Of a stretch of DNA of 64,000 nucleotides, positions 45,237-56,644 are shown piece after piece; position 1 is the first letter of the stretch, and each line of letters starts with the position of its first letter. The notes beneath the pieces are model-generated. The model did no database searches. It was not told the DNA's origin and saw only the letters and a list, made by a program, of their open reading frames with translations. The position numbers were made by a program, and so were the translations under genes. This DNA comes from Massilia oculi (GTDB lineage Bacteria > Pseudomonadota > Gammaproteobacteria > Burkholderiales > Burkholderiaceae_D), in the NCBI RefSeq assembly GCF_003143515.1, contig NZ_CP029343.1, positions 2,480,001 through 2,544,000 on the forward strand. The letters run 5' to 3'.

Positions 45237-47435
45237 TCAGCGCGTGCCCGCCACGTTCTCGTTCACGATCTTCGGGGTGATGAAGACCAGCAGCTCGGTC
45301 TTGCTGTGCTCGGTGCCGCTGGTCTTGAACAGATAGCCCAGCAACGGGACGTCGCCCAGCAGCGGCACCTTGGTCACGTTGTTGCGCTCGGTCTGCTGGT
45401 AGATCCCGCCCAGCACCACCGTGCCGCCGTTCTCGACCATCACCTTGGTCTTGACGTGCTGGGTGTTGATCGCGAAGCCGGCGCGGGTCTCTTCGCCCTT
45501 CGAATCCTTGTTGACGTCCACTTCCAGCACCACGTTGCCGTCCGGCGTGATCTGCGGCGTCACTTCCAGGCGCAGGTTGGCCTTCTTGAACGAGATCGAG
45601 GTGGCGCCGCTGCTGGTCGCCTGCTCGTAGGGCAGCTCGACGCCCTGCTCGATCACGGCGACCTGCTTGTCCTCGGTGACCACGCGCGGGCTGGAGATGA
45701 TCTTGCCCTTGCCGTCGGCTTCCAGCGCCGACAGTTCCAGGTTCAGGAAGCGGTTGGCGGCCGACGAGAACAGCGAGAACGCCAGCGTCGAGGCCGGAAC
45801 GCCGCCGATGCCGGCCGCCGGCAGGTTGACCATGGTGGTGTTGTCGATGCTGGTGCTGGCCGGGGTCTGGCCCGTCACCTGGCCGACGCCGGCCAGGTTG
45901 CCGCCGATGGCGACGCGCTCGTTGCCGCTGATCTGCCAGCCGGAGTCGCCGCCGCGCTGGGTGCGCAGGTCGTTGAAGCCCAGCTTGGCGCCGAGGTTGC
46001 GCGAGAAGCCGTCGTTGGCCTCGACCAGGCGCGCCTCGATCAGCACCTGCTTGGAGGCGATGTCGGTCTTCTGGATCAGCTTGCGGATGTCCTCGATCCG
46101 GGAGGCGATGTCGGTCACGAACAGCTGGTTGGTGCGCGGATCGATGATCGCGCTGCCGCGCCGCGACAGCACGCGGTTGCGCCCGCCCGCATCGCTGCTC
46201 GCGGTGGCGCCGCCGGCGTCCAGGCCGAACACGTTGCGGAACGATTCCGCCTTCTGGTAATTGAGCTGGAAGATCTCGGAGCGCAGCGGCTCGAGTTCGG
46301 CGATCTGGGCGCGCTGCTCGAGTTCGAGCTTTTCCTTGGTCAGCAGTTCTTCCTTCGGCGCGATCCACACCACGTTGCCGTTCTTGCGCTGGTCCAGGCC
46401 CTTGGCGGTCAGGATCACGTCCAGCGCCTGGTCCCACGGCACGTTCTTCAGGCGCAGGGTCAGCGAGCCGGTGACCGAGTCGCTGGCGATGATGTTCAGG
46501 CCCGAGATGTCGGCCACCGCCTGCAGCGCGGCGCGCACTTCGACATCCTGGAAATCGAACGACAGCTTTTCGCCGCGATAACCCTGCGGGTTGTCGCGCG
46601 AGCCCGTGCTACCGCGATTCGGATCCGTCTCGACCTTGCGCACCTCGACCACGAGCTGGGAGTCGCTCTGGAATACCGACTGTTCCCAGTCGCCTTGCGC
46701 CTCCACCGTCATGCGGACATTGTCGCCCTGGGCCAGGGTCGAGACGCGGGTGACCGGCGTGCCGAAATCGGTCACGTCCAGGCGCCGGCGCAGCGACTCC
46801 GGCAGGCGCGCATTGAGGAAGTCGACGGTCACGCCGCTGGCGGTCTGGCGCACGTCGACCGCCACCTGGTTGGCGGGCAGGTCGACCACGACCCGGCCGG
46901 CGCCATTGGCGCCGCGGCGGAAGTCGAGGTCGCGCAATTGAGGCCGCGTCGCGGGCAGCGCGGTTGGCGCCGCAGCCGCCGCCGGCATGCCGCTGGCGTC
47001 GAGCGCGCGCGCCACGCCGCCCGATCCTTCCACGGTCACGATCACCGACTTGCCGTCGATCGTGGTGGCGTAGTTGAGGGCGCGCGCCAGGTTCAGCACC
47101 AGGCGGGTGCGCTCGCCGGCCTGCACCACGTTCAGGCTGCGCACGTCGCCCAGGTTCATCTCGTGTACCGTCTTGCCGGTGGCGTTGGCGGTGGCGCCGA
47201 AGTCGAGCGCAATGCGTGATGGATTGGTGATCGCGAAGCCGATCGGCGCACGCGCCGGGGCCTCGCGCATGGTCACGTTGATGACCACGTTGCTGCCCTG
47301 CTGGTTGGCCGTGATCGACTCGATCGCATTGCCCTGTGCCAGGGCGGCGCCGGCGCACATCATGAGCATGAGTGCGGCCGCGGCGCGCGCCAGCCATGCC
47401 GGCGGTGCGAAGCGGATCTTGACGTTGAAGGTCAT
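45237..47435 (-). CDS. pilQ: Type IV pilus secretin PilQ
   Basis: PilQ forms the outer-membrane pore for type IV pili. The 732-residue precursor has a signal peptide ending ALAQG, two AMIN domains in the first ~270 residues that bind peptidoglycan, an STN/secretin N-domain near 310 (FDFQDVEVRAALQAVADISG), a secretin N1-type domain, and the secretin core to the end with VPLLGDVPLLGYLFK and TELLVFITPKIV. It follows pilP by 12 bases. Confidence 0.95.
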   Translation of the reverse strand: MTFNVKIRFAPPAWLARAAAALMLMMCAGAALAQGNAIESITANQQGSNVVINVTMREAPARAPIGFAITNPSRIALDFGATANATGKTVHEMNLGDVRSLNVVQAGERTRLVLNLARALNYATTIDGKSVIVTVEGSGGVARALDASGMPAAAAAPTALPATRPQLRDLDFRRGANGAGRVVVDLPANQVAVDVRQTASGVTVDFLNARLPESLRRRLDVTDFGTPVTRVSTLAQGDNVRMTVEAQGDWEQSVFQSDSQLVVEVRKVETDPNRGSTGSRDNPQGYRGEKLSFDFQDVEVRAALQAVADISGLNIIASDSVTGSLTLRLKNVPWDQALDVILTAKGLDQRKNGNVVWIAPKEELLTKEKLELEQRAQIAELEPLRSEIFQLNYQKAESFRNVFGLDAGGATASSDAGGRNRVLSRRGSAIIDPRTNQLFVTDIASRIEDIRKLIQKTDIASKQVLIEARLVEANDGFSRNLGAKLGFNDLRTQRGGDSGWQISGNERVAIGGNLAGVGQVTGQTPASTSIDNTTMVNLPAAGIGGVPASTLAFSLFSSAANRFLNLELSALEADGKGKIISSPRVVTEDKQVAVIEQGVELPYEQATSSGATSISFKKANLRLEVTPQITPDGNVVLEVDVNKDSKGEETRAGFAINTQHVKTKVMVENGGTVVLGGIYQQTERNNVTKVPLLGDVPLLGYLFKTSGTEHSKTELLVFITPKIVNENVAGTR

Positions 47436-47447
47436 TTACTGCTCTCC

Positions 47448-47984
47448 TTATTTTGCCGCGGCGCGGTGCTGCAGCTCGATGTGGGCCACGCGTTCCACCC
47501 AGTCGCCAGTGGCGTCCTGCACCGATTCCCTGATCTCGATTGCGCCCTCGCTCACACGCGTGATGCGCCCATAGTTCTGTCCAATCCGCTGGCCGCTGCG
47601 CACCCGGTACAGCGAGCGCTCGACCTGCACCAGCGCGTAATCCACGCCGCCCTTCTGGATCGTGCCCACCATCCGCATCGTGTCGAGCGGGAAGGTCTCC
47701 AGCAATTCCTTCGGCCGTTCGAGATCGGGCTGGTTGGCATTGCCGCTGGCCTGCGCCATGCGCGCCATCTCGCCCAGCAGCTTGCCCGGATCGAAGGGGT
47801 CCGGCGCCTGGCGCGCATCGTAGCCATAGGGCTCGAAGGTCTTCGGCTCCGGCAGCGGCTTGACCTTCGGCACGGTCTGCTTTTCCACCCCCTTCATCCA
47901 GGCCCGGGTCTCGCCCACGCCGCCATCGCCGCAGGCGGCCAGCAGGCTGCCTGCCAGCAGCACCATCAGTCGTGCGCGCATCAT
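47448..47984 (-). CDS. pilP: Type IV pilus assembly lipoprotein PilP
   Basis: PilP links the inner-membrane PilMNO complex to PilQ. The protein (178 residues) has a lipobox SLLAAC (Cys18) and the PilP beta-domain with LDTMRMVGTIQKGGVDYALVQ and VRSGQRIGQNYGRITRVSE. Its start overlaps the pilO stop by four bases. Confidence 0.93.
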   Translation of the reverse strand: MMRARLMVLLAGSLLAACGDGGVGETRAWMKGVEKQTVPKVKPLPEPKTFEPYGYDARQAPDPFDPGKLLGEMARMAQASGNANQPDLERPKELLETFPLDTMRMVGTIQKGGVDYALVQVERSLYRVRSGQRIGQNYGRITRVSEGAIEIRESVQDATGDWVERVAHIELQHRAAAK

Positions 47985-48685
47985 TTCCGGCCCCCGGTTT
48001 TCGCCTTGGCCTTACCCTTACCCTTGCCCTTGCCCTTCTTCTTCTCGGCCGCGCGCGCGGCGCGCTGGGCCGCCAGCTCTTCCTGGTCGAGGTAGCGGAA
48101 GGTCTTGGCCACCGCCTGCAGTCCCAGGCGGCCGTCCTTGCCGGCCTGCAGCGTCAGGTTGTTCAGGGTGACGATGCGCGGCAGGTTGGCCATGTCGGCG
48201 GCGAATGCGCCCATGTCGTGGTAACGGCCGCTCACCTTGATGTCGATCGGCAGCTCGGCGTAGTAGTCGCGCACCACTTCCTGGCCCGGCTTGAACAGCT
48301 CGAACTGCAGGCCGCGGCCGACGCCCGACTGGTTGATGTCGGACAGCAGCGAATACATCTCCGACTTGCTCGGCAACTGCTTCTCCAGGCGCACCACGTA
48401 CCCGTCGACCTGGGCCTTCTGCGCCTTGAGCGCTTCCAGGTTGATCGCCTGCGCCATCTTGGTCTTGTATTCAGCGCGCAGCTTTTCCTCGTCGCGCGCG
48501 CCACGCTCCTGGGCCGCGAACTGGTCGTTCCAGTAAAAGTAGTAGCCCAGGCCGACGACCGCCAGCAGCACGCCGGCCGCGCACAGCAGGCGTGGCGCCA
48601 GCGGCCACTGGCCTGGCGGACGGCCCTGCAGGTCCTGGAACTGCGCCGCCAGGCGGGCGCCGAGTTCTTTGATGTCGATGTTCAT
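47981..48685 (-). CDS. pilO: Type IV pilus assembly protein PilO
   Basis: PilO pairs with PilN in the inner-membrane alignment complex. The 234-residue protein has one membrane segment (LLCAAGVLLAVVGLGYYFYW, about 33-52), a coiled coil, and a periplasmic ferredoxin-like domain with LLSDINQSGVGRGLQFELF. The C-terminus carries an unusual lysine/glycine tail (KKKGKGKGKGKAKAK) encoded by hexanucleotide repeats at 48011-48037. It overlaps pilP and pilN by four bases each. Confidence 0.92.
   Translation of the reverse strand: MNIDIKELGARLAAQFQDLQGRPPGQWPLAPRLLCAAGVLLAVVGLGYYFYWNDQFAAQERGARDEEKLRAEYKTKMAQAINLEALKAQKAQVDGYVVRLEKQLPSKSEMYSLLSDINQSGVGRGLQFELFKPGQEVVRDYYAELPIDIKVSGRYHDMGAFAADMANLPRIVTLNNLTLQAGKDGRLGLQAVAKTFRYLDQEELAAQRAARAAEKKKGKGKGKGKAKAKTGGRK
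48011..48037 (-). repeat. Hexanucleotide repeat in the pilO 3' end
   Basis: The plus strand reads CTTACC and CTTGCC units in tandem, encoding (Lys-Gly) pairs in the pilO tail. Unit number could vary by slippage without breaking the frame, since each unit is 6 bases. Confidence 0.75.
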
Positions 48686-49314
48686 GACTTCTCCGCCGCA
48701 CGCTTGGTCCCGGCCGGCTTGCCGCCGTCTGCAGCCTCTTCACCCTCGTCGCTCAGGCGCGCACGCTTGATCGACACGCCGAGCGTGAACTCGACCACAT
48801 TGCGGCTGGTCTTGCCCTGGGTCAGGCTGACCGCGCGGACCTCGGTCAGGTCCGGGTTCTGCAGCCACGCCGAGCCGCTCGACAGGTTGCGCAGCAGCTC
48901 GGCCACCCGCTCCTGCGACTGGGCGTTGCCGGTCAGGATCACGCGCTGGCCGCTCTGTTTGACCGATTTCAGGTGCACGCCTTCCGGCGTCTGGCGCACC
49001 AGCTCGTCGAGCAGGTGGACCGGCTGGTTGCGGTCGCCCTGCAAGTCCTCGACCGCCTGCTGGCGCGCCTGCAGCGCCGCGATCTCTTCCTTCAGGTTGG
49101 TGATCTCGCCGATTTTCTTGTCCAGCTCCGCGCTGGCCTTTTTCAGGACGTCGTTGCGCTGGTTCTGGACCGAGATCTGGCTGGCGTTATAGCCGCCGAC
49201 CAGCATCACCACGATGGCGCCCAGCACGCCGCCCAGCGCCAGCAGGGCGACGAAGGCGGCCTGCTTCTGCTTGCGCTTGGCTTCGCGGTGGGGCAGCAGG
49301 TTAATCCGGATCAT
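48682..49314 (-). CDS. pilN: Type IV pilus assembly protein PilN
   Basis: PilN binds PilM through its cytoplasmic N-terminus and PilO through the periplasmic part. The 210-residue protein starts MIRINLLPHREAKRK, the conserved PilM-binding INLLPxR motif, followed by a membrane segment (about 20-43), a coiled coil rich in LKEEIAALQARQQAVEDL, and the Fimbrial-N-like domain. It overlaps pilM by one base and pilO by four. Confidence 0.95.
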   Translation of the reverse strand: MIRINLLPHREAKRKQKQAAFVALLALGGVLGAIVVMLVGGYNASQISVQNQRNDVLKKASAELDKKIGEITNLKEEIAALQARQQAVEDLQGDRNQPVHLLDELVRQTPEGVHLKSVKQSGQRVILTGNAQSQERVAELLRNLSSGSAWLQNPDLTEVRAVSLTQGKTSRNVVEFTLGVSIKRARLSDEGEEAADGGKPAGTKRAAEKS

Positions 49315-50387
49315 CAGCCGAACCTCCGCAGCGCCAGGCCGCAGGCGACCAGGTAGGCCGGGGCGTCCTGGCGCATCTGGTGTTCGCGCACGCCGGAACC
49401 GAGCTGCATGCCCTCGAAGGGCGCCGCGAGGCTGACCGGGAGGCGGGTGCGGCCGGCCACGATGTCGACGATCCCGGGCAGCAGCGCGCAGCCGCCGGCC
49501 AGGTACAGCGCGTCGATCCGGGTATATGGGGTCGAGGTGTAGAAGAACTGGATGGCGCGCGTGATTTCCAGCGCCGCGCTTTCCAGGAACGGCGCCAGGA
49601 TGTCGGCGCGGTAGTTCTCGGGCAGGTCGCCCGCCTTCTTGCGCGTCTCGGCTTCCTCGAACGCCATGCCGTAGCTGCGCACGATGTCCTGGGTCAGCGC
49701 ATTGCCGCCGAAGGGCTGCTCGCGCTCGTAGACCGCTTCGCCACCCAGCAGCACCGACACGTGGGTGGCGTGGGCGCCGATCTGGAACAGGGCCACGATC
49801 TGGTCCTGCCGCGGCAGGGCCCCGTGTTCGAGCGCGCTGCGCGCGGCGTACGATTCGATGTCCATCACGGTGGCGGTCAGGCCGGCGGCTTCGGCGATCG
49901 CGACCCGGTCCTCGACCTTTTCGCGGCGTGCGGCGGCCAGCATCACCTCCATGTCGTCCAGCGAATTCGGGGCCGGGCCGATCACGTCGAAGTCGAGGCT
50001 GACCTCATCGAGCGCGAACGGGATATACTGGCTGGCCTCGGACTCGACCTGCACTTCCAACTGGTCTTCCGACAAGCCGGCCGGCAGGATGATCTTCTTG
50101 GTGATCACGGCAGCGGGCGGCATGCCGAGCGCCACGTGACGGGCGCGGGTGCCGCTCTTCTTCCAGACCCGGCGCACCGCGTCGGCGACCTGGTCCATGT
50201 TTTCGATATTGCCGTCCACCACGGCGCCGCGCGGCAGCGCTTCGGTGGCATAGCGCTCCAGGCGCACGATACCCTTGCCGGCATCGGCCAGCTCGACCAG
50301 GCGGACGCCCGACGTGCTGATATCGAGCCCGACCATGGGCGGACTCGACTTTCCAAACAAGGAACCCAGATTGATCACCAAAACCAC
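49314..50387 (-). CDS. pilM: Type IV pilus assembly protein PilM
   Basis: PilM is a cytoplasmic actin-like ATPase that binds PilN. The protein (357 residues) has the actin-like phosphate loops GLDISTSGVRLVELAD near 20-35 and a second loop near ALFQIGAHATHVSVL, and GGCALLPGIVDIVAGR near 293. It is the first gene of pilM-N-O-P-Q and is divergent from mrcA, the usual arrangement in beta- and gammaproteobacteria. Confidence 0.95.
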   Translation of the reverse strand: MVLVINLGSLFGKSSPPMVGLDISTSGVRLVELADAGKGIVRLERYATEALPRGAVVDGNIENMDQVADAVRRVWKKSGTRARHVALGMPPAAVITKKIILPAGLSEDQLEVQVESEASQYIPFALDEVSLDFDVIGPAPNSLDDMEVMLAAARREKVEDRVAIAEAAGLTATVMDIESYAARSALEHGALPRQDQIVALFQIGAHATHVSVLLGGEAVYEREQPFGGNALTQDIVRSYGMAFEEAETRKKAGDLPENYRADILAPFLESAALEITRAIQFFYTSTPYTRIDALYLAGGCALLPGIVDIVAGRTRLPVSLAAPFEGMQLGSGVREHQMRQDAPAYLVACGLALRRFG

Positions 50388-50701
50388 CCCTTGGCCGCAA
50401 AATGGGCTTGCAAACCGCCCGAAATTGGATGTTGTCGTAAATAAAACAGCTATGTACTTCTTGTAACTTTCTTATAAAAATCCGGTACTTACGTGCAGCA
50501 CCGCCTCGGATCGTAGCAACAAAGGATGACTGCGGACAAGAAATTTCTGCACTGGAACACTCCTTTCCGGGGCGTGCGCGCCACACTCCGGCGTTTTCAT
50601 TGCCAGGCCAATATTGCCCTTGAGTCCCGTTAAGCTCTGGCGAGTATCGGCCACCAGACCGCTGCCTTATAATGAGGCGGATCAACAAAGCGAAAGTCAG
50701 C
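50388..50701. other. Divergent regulatory region between pilM and mrcA
   Basis: This 314-base spacer has no gene. It holds a perfect TATAAT for mrcA at 50668-50673 and an AT-rich patch near 50430-50490 that could carry the pilM promoter, though no full -35/-10 pair is evident there. No -24/-12 sigma-54 site was recognised. Confidence 0.5.
50668..50673 (+). promoter_or_regulatory. -10 box of mrcA
   Basis: A perfect TATAAT lies 29 bases before the preferred mrcA start, implying a leader of about 20 bases. The in-frame ATG at 50672 falls within this box and is therefore an unlikely start. No good -35 is present at 17 bp. Confidence 0.45.
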
Positions 50702-53035
<2,334 letters not shown>

Positions 53036-53053
53036 TTGGCATGATGCAGAAAT

Positions 53054-53082
53054 GACAAAGGCGGCCAATGGCCGCCTTTGTC
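53054..53082. terminator. Bidirectional hairpin between mrcA and cyaY
   Basis: GACAAAGGCGGCC and GGCCGCCTTTGTC form a 13-bp perfect stem with an AAT loop, between two convergent genes. The AAA/TTT pairs lie within the stem and no long T-run follows, but the place and strength fit a shared terminator. Confidence 0.7.
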
Positions 53083-53099
53083 GTTGCCGAGCCGACCGT

Positions 53100-53429
53100 T
53101 CAGGCCAGCGACACCTGCGCCCCGCCCTGCTCCCCCGCATACTTGGACAACGACGCGAAGAACTCGCTGTCATCCCGCGTGTTGCGCCACTCGTCGCCCA
53201 CACGCTTGTAGTGATAACCGCCCGAGCGCGCCGCCACCCACATTTCCTGCAAGGGCGCCTGGCTGTTGACGATGATCTTGGAGCCGTTATCGATGAACTC
53301 GATCTCCAGCACATTGCCGCTGCGCTTGCATTCGACGTCGATCACGTCCTCGTCGTTCAGGCGGTCAAAGGCGTCCTCGATCTGCTTGAGGGTCAGGTCG
53401 GCAAGGTCCAAAAATTCGGTTTCGGTCAT
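53100..53429 (-). CDS. cyaY: Iron donor protein CyaY (frataxin homologue)
   Basis: CyaY binds iron and modulates Fe-S cluster assembly by IscS. The 109-residue protein has the acidic first helix (MTETEFLDLADLTLKQIEDAFDRL, read in two parts), the beta-sheet with VLEIEFIDNGSKIIVNSQAPLQEMWVA, and the conserved GGYHYKRVGDEWRNTRD. It is divergent from lptM, with a 30- to 40-base spacer, as in other proteobacteria. Confidence 0.94.
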   Translation of the reverse strand: MTETEFLDLADLTLKQIEDAFDRLNDEDVIDVECKRSGNVLEIEFIDNGSKIIVNSQAPLQEMWVAARSGGYHYKRVGDEWRNTRDDSEFFASLSKYAGEQGGAQVSLA

Positions 53430-53470
53430 GCTACACTCCAGAATCTGCTAATCAAACCGTGATTCTAATC

Positions 53471-53662
53471 GTGAAGTCCTCTCTTGCGCTTCTCCCGGCC
53501 GCTGTTTTGCTCGCCGCCCTGTCGGGCTGCGGCCAGACCGGCGACCTGTACATGCCGACGCCGCCCGCCAGGCCCGCATCGGCGCCGCCCGCGGCCCCGG
53601 TCGATCAGCCACCCCAGCCCGTCCCTTCGAACAACGCCTCCACCCCTGCACCGCACCGCTGA
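53471..53662 (+). CDS. lptM: LPS translocon maturation chaperone LptM (YifL family)
   Basis: LptM is a small lipoprotein that aids oxidative maturation of LptD. The 63-residue precursor has lipobox ALSGC followed by the family signature CGQTGDLYMP and a proline/alanine-rich tail. The start is GTG 53471 (MKSSLALLP) or GTG 53459; neither has a clear ribosome-binding site. It overlaps the lysA start by one base (TGATG), the standard linkage with lysA. Confidence 0.85.
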   Translation: MKSSLALLPAAVLLAALSGCGQTGDLYMPTPPARPASAPPAAPVDQPPQPVPSNNASTPAPHR

Positions 53663-54939
53663 TGTCCTACTTCCCGTACCAAGACGGCGTCCTGCACGCC
53701 GAAAACGTTTCGCTGTCCGCCATCGCGGAACAGTTCGGCACGCCGACCTACGTCTACTCGAAAGCCGCCCTGCTCGACAACTTCTCCGCTTACCACGACG
53801 CCTGCCAGGGCCGCGACGCCCTCGTCTGCTATGCGATGAAGGCCAACTCGAACCTGGCCGTGCTCGACCTGCTGGCGCGCCAGGGTGCGGGCTTCGACAT
53901 CGTCTCGGGCGGAGAACTGCTGCGCGTGATCGCGGCCGGCGGCGACCCGGGCAAGACCATTTTTTCAGGCGTCGGCAAGACTGTTGAAGAGATGACCCTC
54001 GCGCTGGAAAAAGGCATCCTCTGCTTCAACGTCGAATCGATCCCCGAACTGCACCGCCTCAACGAGGTCGCCGGCACGCTCGGCATGCGCGCCCCGGTCT
54101 CGCTGCGCGTCAACCCGAACGTCGACGCCAAGACCCACCCGTATATCGCGACCGGCCTGAAGGCCAACAAGTTCGGCGTGGCCTTCGACGATGCGCTGGA
54201 CACCTACCGCACCGCCGCGGGCCTGCCGCACCTGGACGTGGTCGGCATCGACTGCCATATCGGCTCGCAGCTGCTGGACGACGCCCCGCTGCTCGAAGCC
54301 CTCGATAAGCTGATCGAACTGATCGATACCTTGCATGCCGAAGGCATCCACCTGCACCACCTGGACATCGGCGGCGGCATCGGTGTCGACTACGGCGTGG
54401 CCGGCGACAAGCCGCCGGTGCCGGTGGGCGACTATCTGGGCCGCCTGTTCGCGCGCATCGACGCCTGGCGCGCCGAGAAGCACGGCGGCCAGCCGGTCAA
54501 GGTGATCTTCGAGCCGGGCCGCTCGATCGTGGCCAACGCCGGCGTGCTGCTGACGAAGACCGAATTCCTCAAACCCGGTGCCGAGAAGAACTTCTGCATC
54601 GTCGACGCCGCGATGAACGACCTGATGCGTCCGACCCTGTACCAGGCCTGGATGGGCGTGCAGCCGGTGAGCCCGCGCGATGGCGAAAAACTGGTGTGGG
54701 ACATCGTCGGCCCCGTGTGCGAGTCGGGCGACTGGCTGGCGCGCGAGCGCGAACTGGCTCTGGCCCAGGGCGACCTGCTGGCCATCATGACGGCCGGCGC
54801 CTACGGCATGACGATGGCGTCGAACTACAACACCCGCGGCCGCGCGGCCGAGGTGATCGTCGATGGCGACGTCACCCACCTGGTGCGGCGGCGCGAGACG
54901 CCGGCCGAGGTGTTCGCACTCGAGTCGATGATCAAGTAA
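53662..54939 (+). CDS. lysA: Diaminopimelate decarboxylase
   Basis: LysA makes L-lysine from meso-diaminopimelate. The 425-residue PLP enzyme has the cofactor lysine in [10 protein letters not shown] (Lys60), the PLP-phosphate glycine loop [24 protein letters not shown], and the partner-subunit active-site cysteine in [12 protein letters not shown]. It is coupled to lptM by a one-base overlap. A strong terminator follows its stop. Confidence 0.96.
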   Translation: MSYFPYQDGVLHAENVSLSAIAEQFGTPTYVYSKAALLDNFSAYHDACQGRDALVCYAMKANSNLAVLDLLARQGAGFDIVSGGELLRVIAAGGDPGKTIFSGVGKTVEEMTLALEKGILCFNVESIPELHRLNEVAGTLGMRAPVSLRVNPNVDAKTHPYIATGLKANKFGVAFDDALDTYRTAAGLPHLDVVGIDCHIGSQLLDDAPLLEALDKLIELIDTLHAEGIHLHHLDIGGGIGVDYGVAGDKPPVPVGDYLGRLFARIDAWRAEKHGGQPVKVIFEPGRSIVANAGVLLTKTEFLKPGAEKNFCIVDAAMNDLMRPTLYQAWMGVQPVSPRDGEKLVWDIVGPVCESGDWLARERELALAQGDLLAIMTAGAYGMTMASNYNTRGRAAEVIVDGDVTHLVRRRETPAEVFALESMIK

Positions 54940-54940
54940 A

Positions 54941-54967
54941 AAAAGGCCCGCGCAATGCGGGCCTTTT
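54941..54967. terminator. Terminator between lysA and msrQ
   Basis: AAAAGGCCCGC and GCGGGCCTTTT form an 11-bp stem with a GCAAT loop. A- and T-runs on the two sides let it act for both convergent genes. Confidence 0.85.
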
Positions 54968-54972
54968 CCATT

Positions 54973-55596
54973 TCAGGCGCGCACGGCTTGCGGCTTGCGC
55001 CTGACCTGCCAGAACACACGCAATCCCAGCAGCACGGCCACGATGGCACCGAACAGGATCGGCTGCGCAAAGTCGCTCTTGCCCTCTTTCATCCACCAGT
55101 AGTGCAGGATCGCCAGCGGACCGATCAAATAGATGAGCCGGTGCAGCCATTGCCAGCGCTTGCCGCCCAAGCGCTTGATCATGCCATTGGTCGACGTGGC
55201 CGCCAGCGGGATCAGGAGCACGAAGGCGATGAAGCCGACCAGGATGAACGGCCGTTTCACCACGTCGGCCAGCATCGCGGCGACGTCGAAGAAATGGTCG
55301 AACCACAGGAAGGCGATGAAGTGCACGAATGCATAGAAAAAGGTAAACAGGCCGACCATGCGCCGCAGCTTCACCAGCCAGTTCCAGCCCGTCAGGCGCC
55401 GCAGCGGCGTGACCGCCAGCGTGACGCACAGGAAGTACAGCGCCCACTCGCCGCTGCCCTTGGTGATCGCCGCCAGCGGATCGGTGAAGGCGCCGGTCGC
55501 CGTCCCCCACACCAGGCGCGCGAAGGGCAGCAGCGCCAGCACGAAGATGGCGGCCTTGAGCCACCCAACCTGTTTATTGGAAAGCTGGAGCGCCAT
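54973..55596 (-). CDS. msrQ: Heme-binding membrane subunit MsrQ
   Basis: MsrQ passes electrons from the quinone pool or flavins to MsrP for repair of oxidised methionines in periplasmic proteins. The 207-residue protein has about six membrane segments of the ferric reductase-like type, with conserved histidines in YAFVHFIAFLWFDH and WQWLHRLIYL that could ligate heme. Its start overlaps the msrP stop by one base. Confidence 0.92.
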   Translation of the reverse strand: MALQLSNKQVGWLKAAIFVLALLPFARLVWGTATGAFTDPLAAITKGSGEWALYFLCVTLAVTPLRRLTGWNWLVKLRRMVGLFTFFYAFVHFIAFLWFDHFFDVAAMLADVVKRPFILVGFIAFVLLIPLAATSTNGMIKRLGGKRWQWLHRLIYLIGPLAILHYWWMKEGKSDFAQPILFGAIVAVLLGLRVFWQVRRKPQAVRA

Positions 55597-56576
55597 CAGT
55601 AATAGCGCTTCAGGTCCATGCCCGTGTACAGCGAGGCGACCTGGTCATAGCCGTTGAACATCAGCGTCTTGCGCTTGGGCTGGAACAGGCCGGTCTCGCC
55701 GATGCGCCGCTCGCTCGCCTGCGACCAGCGCGGATGGTCGACGTTCGGATTCACGTTCGAATAGAAGCCGTATTCGCGCGGCGCCGAGTCGTTCCAGGCG
55801 GTGCGCGGCTGGCGCGACACCAGGCGGATGCGCACGATCGACTTGGCCGACTTGAAACCGTATTTCCAGGGCACGACGAGGCGCACCGGCGCGCCGTTCT
55901 GGTTCGGCAGCACCTGGCCGTACATCCCCATGCCCAGCAGGGTGAGCGGGTGCATGGCTTCGTCGATGCGCAAGCCCTCGACATAGGGCCAGTCGAGCAC
56001 GCCGCTGCGCAGGCCCGGCATCTGCTTGCGGTCGGCCAGGGTGGTGAATTCGACGAATTTGGCGTTGCCGGTCGGCTCCACCTGCTTGAGCAGGTTCGAC
56101 AGCGAATAGCCGATCCAGGGAATGACCATCGACCAGCCTTCGACGCAGCGCAGGCGGTAGATGCGTTCCTCGAGCGGCGCCAGCTTGAGCAGGCCGTCGA
56201 TGTCGAGCGTGAGCGGCTTGTTGACCTCGCCCTCGATGCGCACGGTCCAGGGGCGCGTGACCAGCGTGTGCGCGTTCCTGGCGGGATCGTCCTTGTCGAG
56301 GCCGAATTCGTAGAAATTGTTGTAGCCGGCGGCGTCCTTGAACGGCGTCTGTTTCTCGTCGGTGGACAGCGCCACGTTGGGGCGCGCCGCCAGCTTCTGG
56401 GCGGGGGCGGCCTGGGCGAAGGCCTCGCGATTGGCCATCTCCCACATGCCGCTGCCGACGGCGGCCGTGGCCGCCATGCGGGTAATGAATTGGCGCCGCC
56501 CTTCGTACACCGCTTGCGGCGTGATCTCGGACGGGAACGGGAGGTCGATCCCGTTCGGATTGCGTTTGAAGAGCAT
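55596..56576 (-). CDS. msrP: Protein-methionine-sulfoxide reductase catalytic subunit MsrP
   Basis: MsrP is a periplasmic molybdopterin enzyme that reduces methionine sulfoxide in proteins. The 326-residue precursor has a Tat-type signal ([15 protein letters not shown], about 27-41) and the sulfite-oxidase fold. The molybdenum-ligand cysteine is in [15 protein letters not shown] (about Cys144). ATG 56576 (MLFKRNPNG) is preferred over ATG 56588. It is co-transcribed with msrQ. Confidence 0.94.
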   Translation of the reverse strand: MLFKRNPNGIDLPFPSEITPQAVYEGRRQFITRMAATAAVGSGMWEMANREAFAQAAPAQKLAARPNVALSTDEKQTPFKDAAGYNNFYEFGLDKDDPARNAHTLVTRPWTVRIEGEVNKPLTLDIDGLLKLAPLEERIYRLRCVEGWSMVIPWIGYSLSNLLKQVEPTGNAKFVEFTTLADRKQMPGLRSGVLDWPYVEGLRIDEAMHPLTLLGMGMYGQVLPNQNGAPVRLVVPWKYGFKSAKSIVRIRLVSRQPRTAWNDSAPREYGFYSNVNPNVDHPRWSQASERRIGETGLFQPKRKTLMFNGYDQVASLYTGMDLKRYY

Positions 56577-56644
56577 GGCTGGCCTCACGAACTATTGATG
56601 CTTCAACATTACACCAAGTTCCCTTAAGCCAGCGTTAGGGTGGT

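Noticed and set aside
53459..53470. Four extra codons at the start of lptM (GTG 53459)
   Set aside because: The lipoprotein signal looks best from GTG 53471, but the evidence is weak, so 53459 is kept as the alternative.
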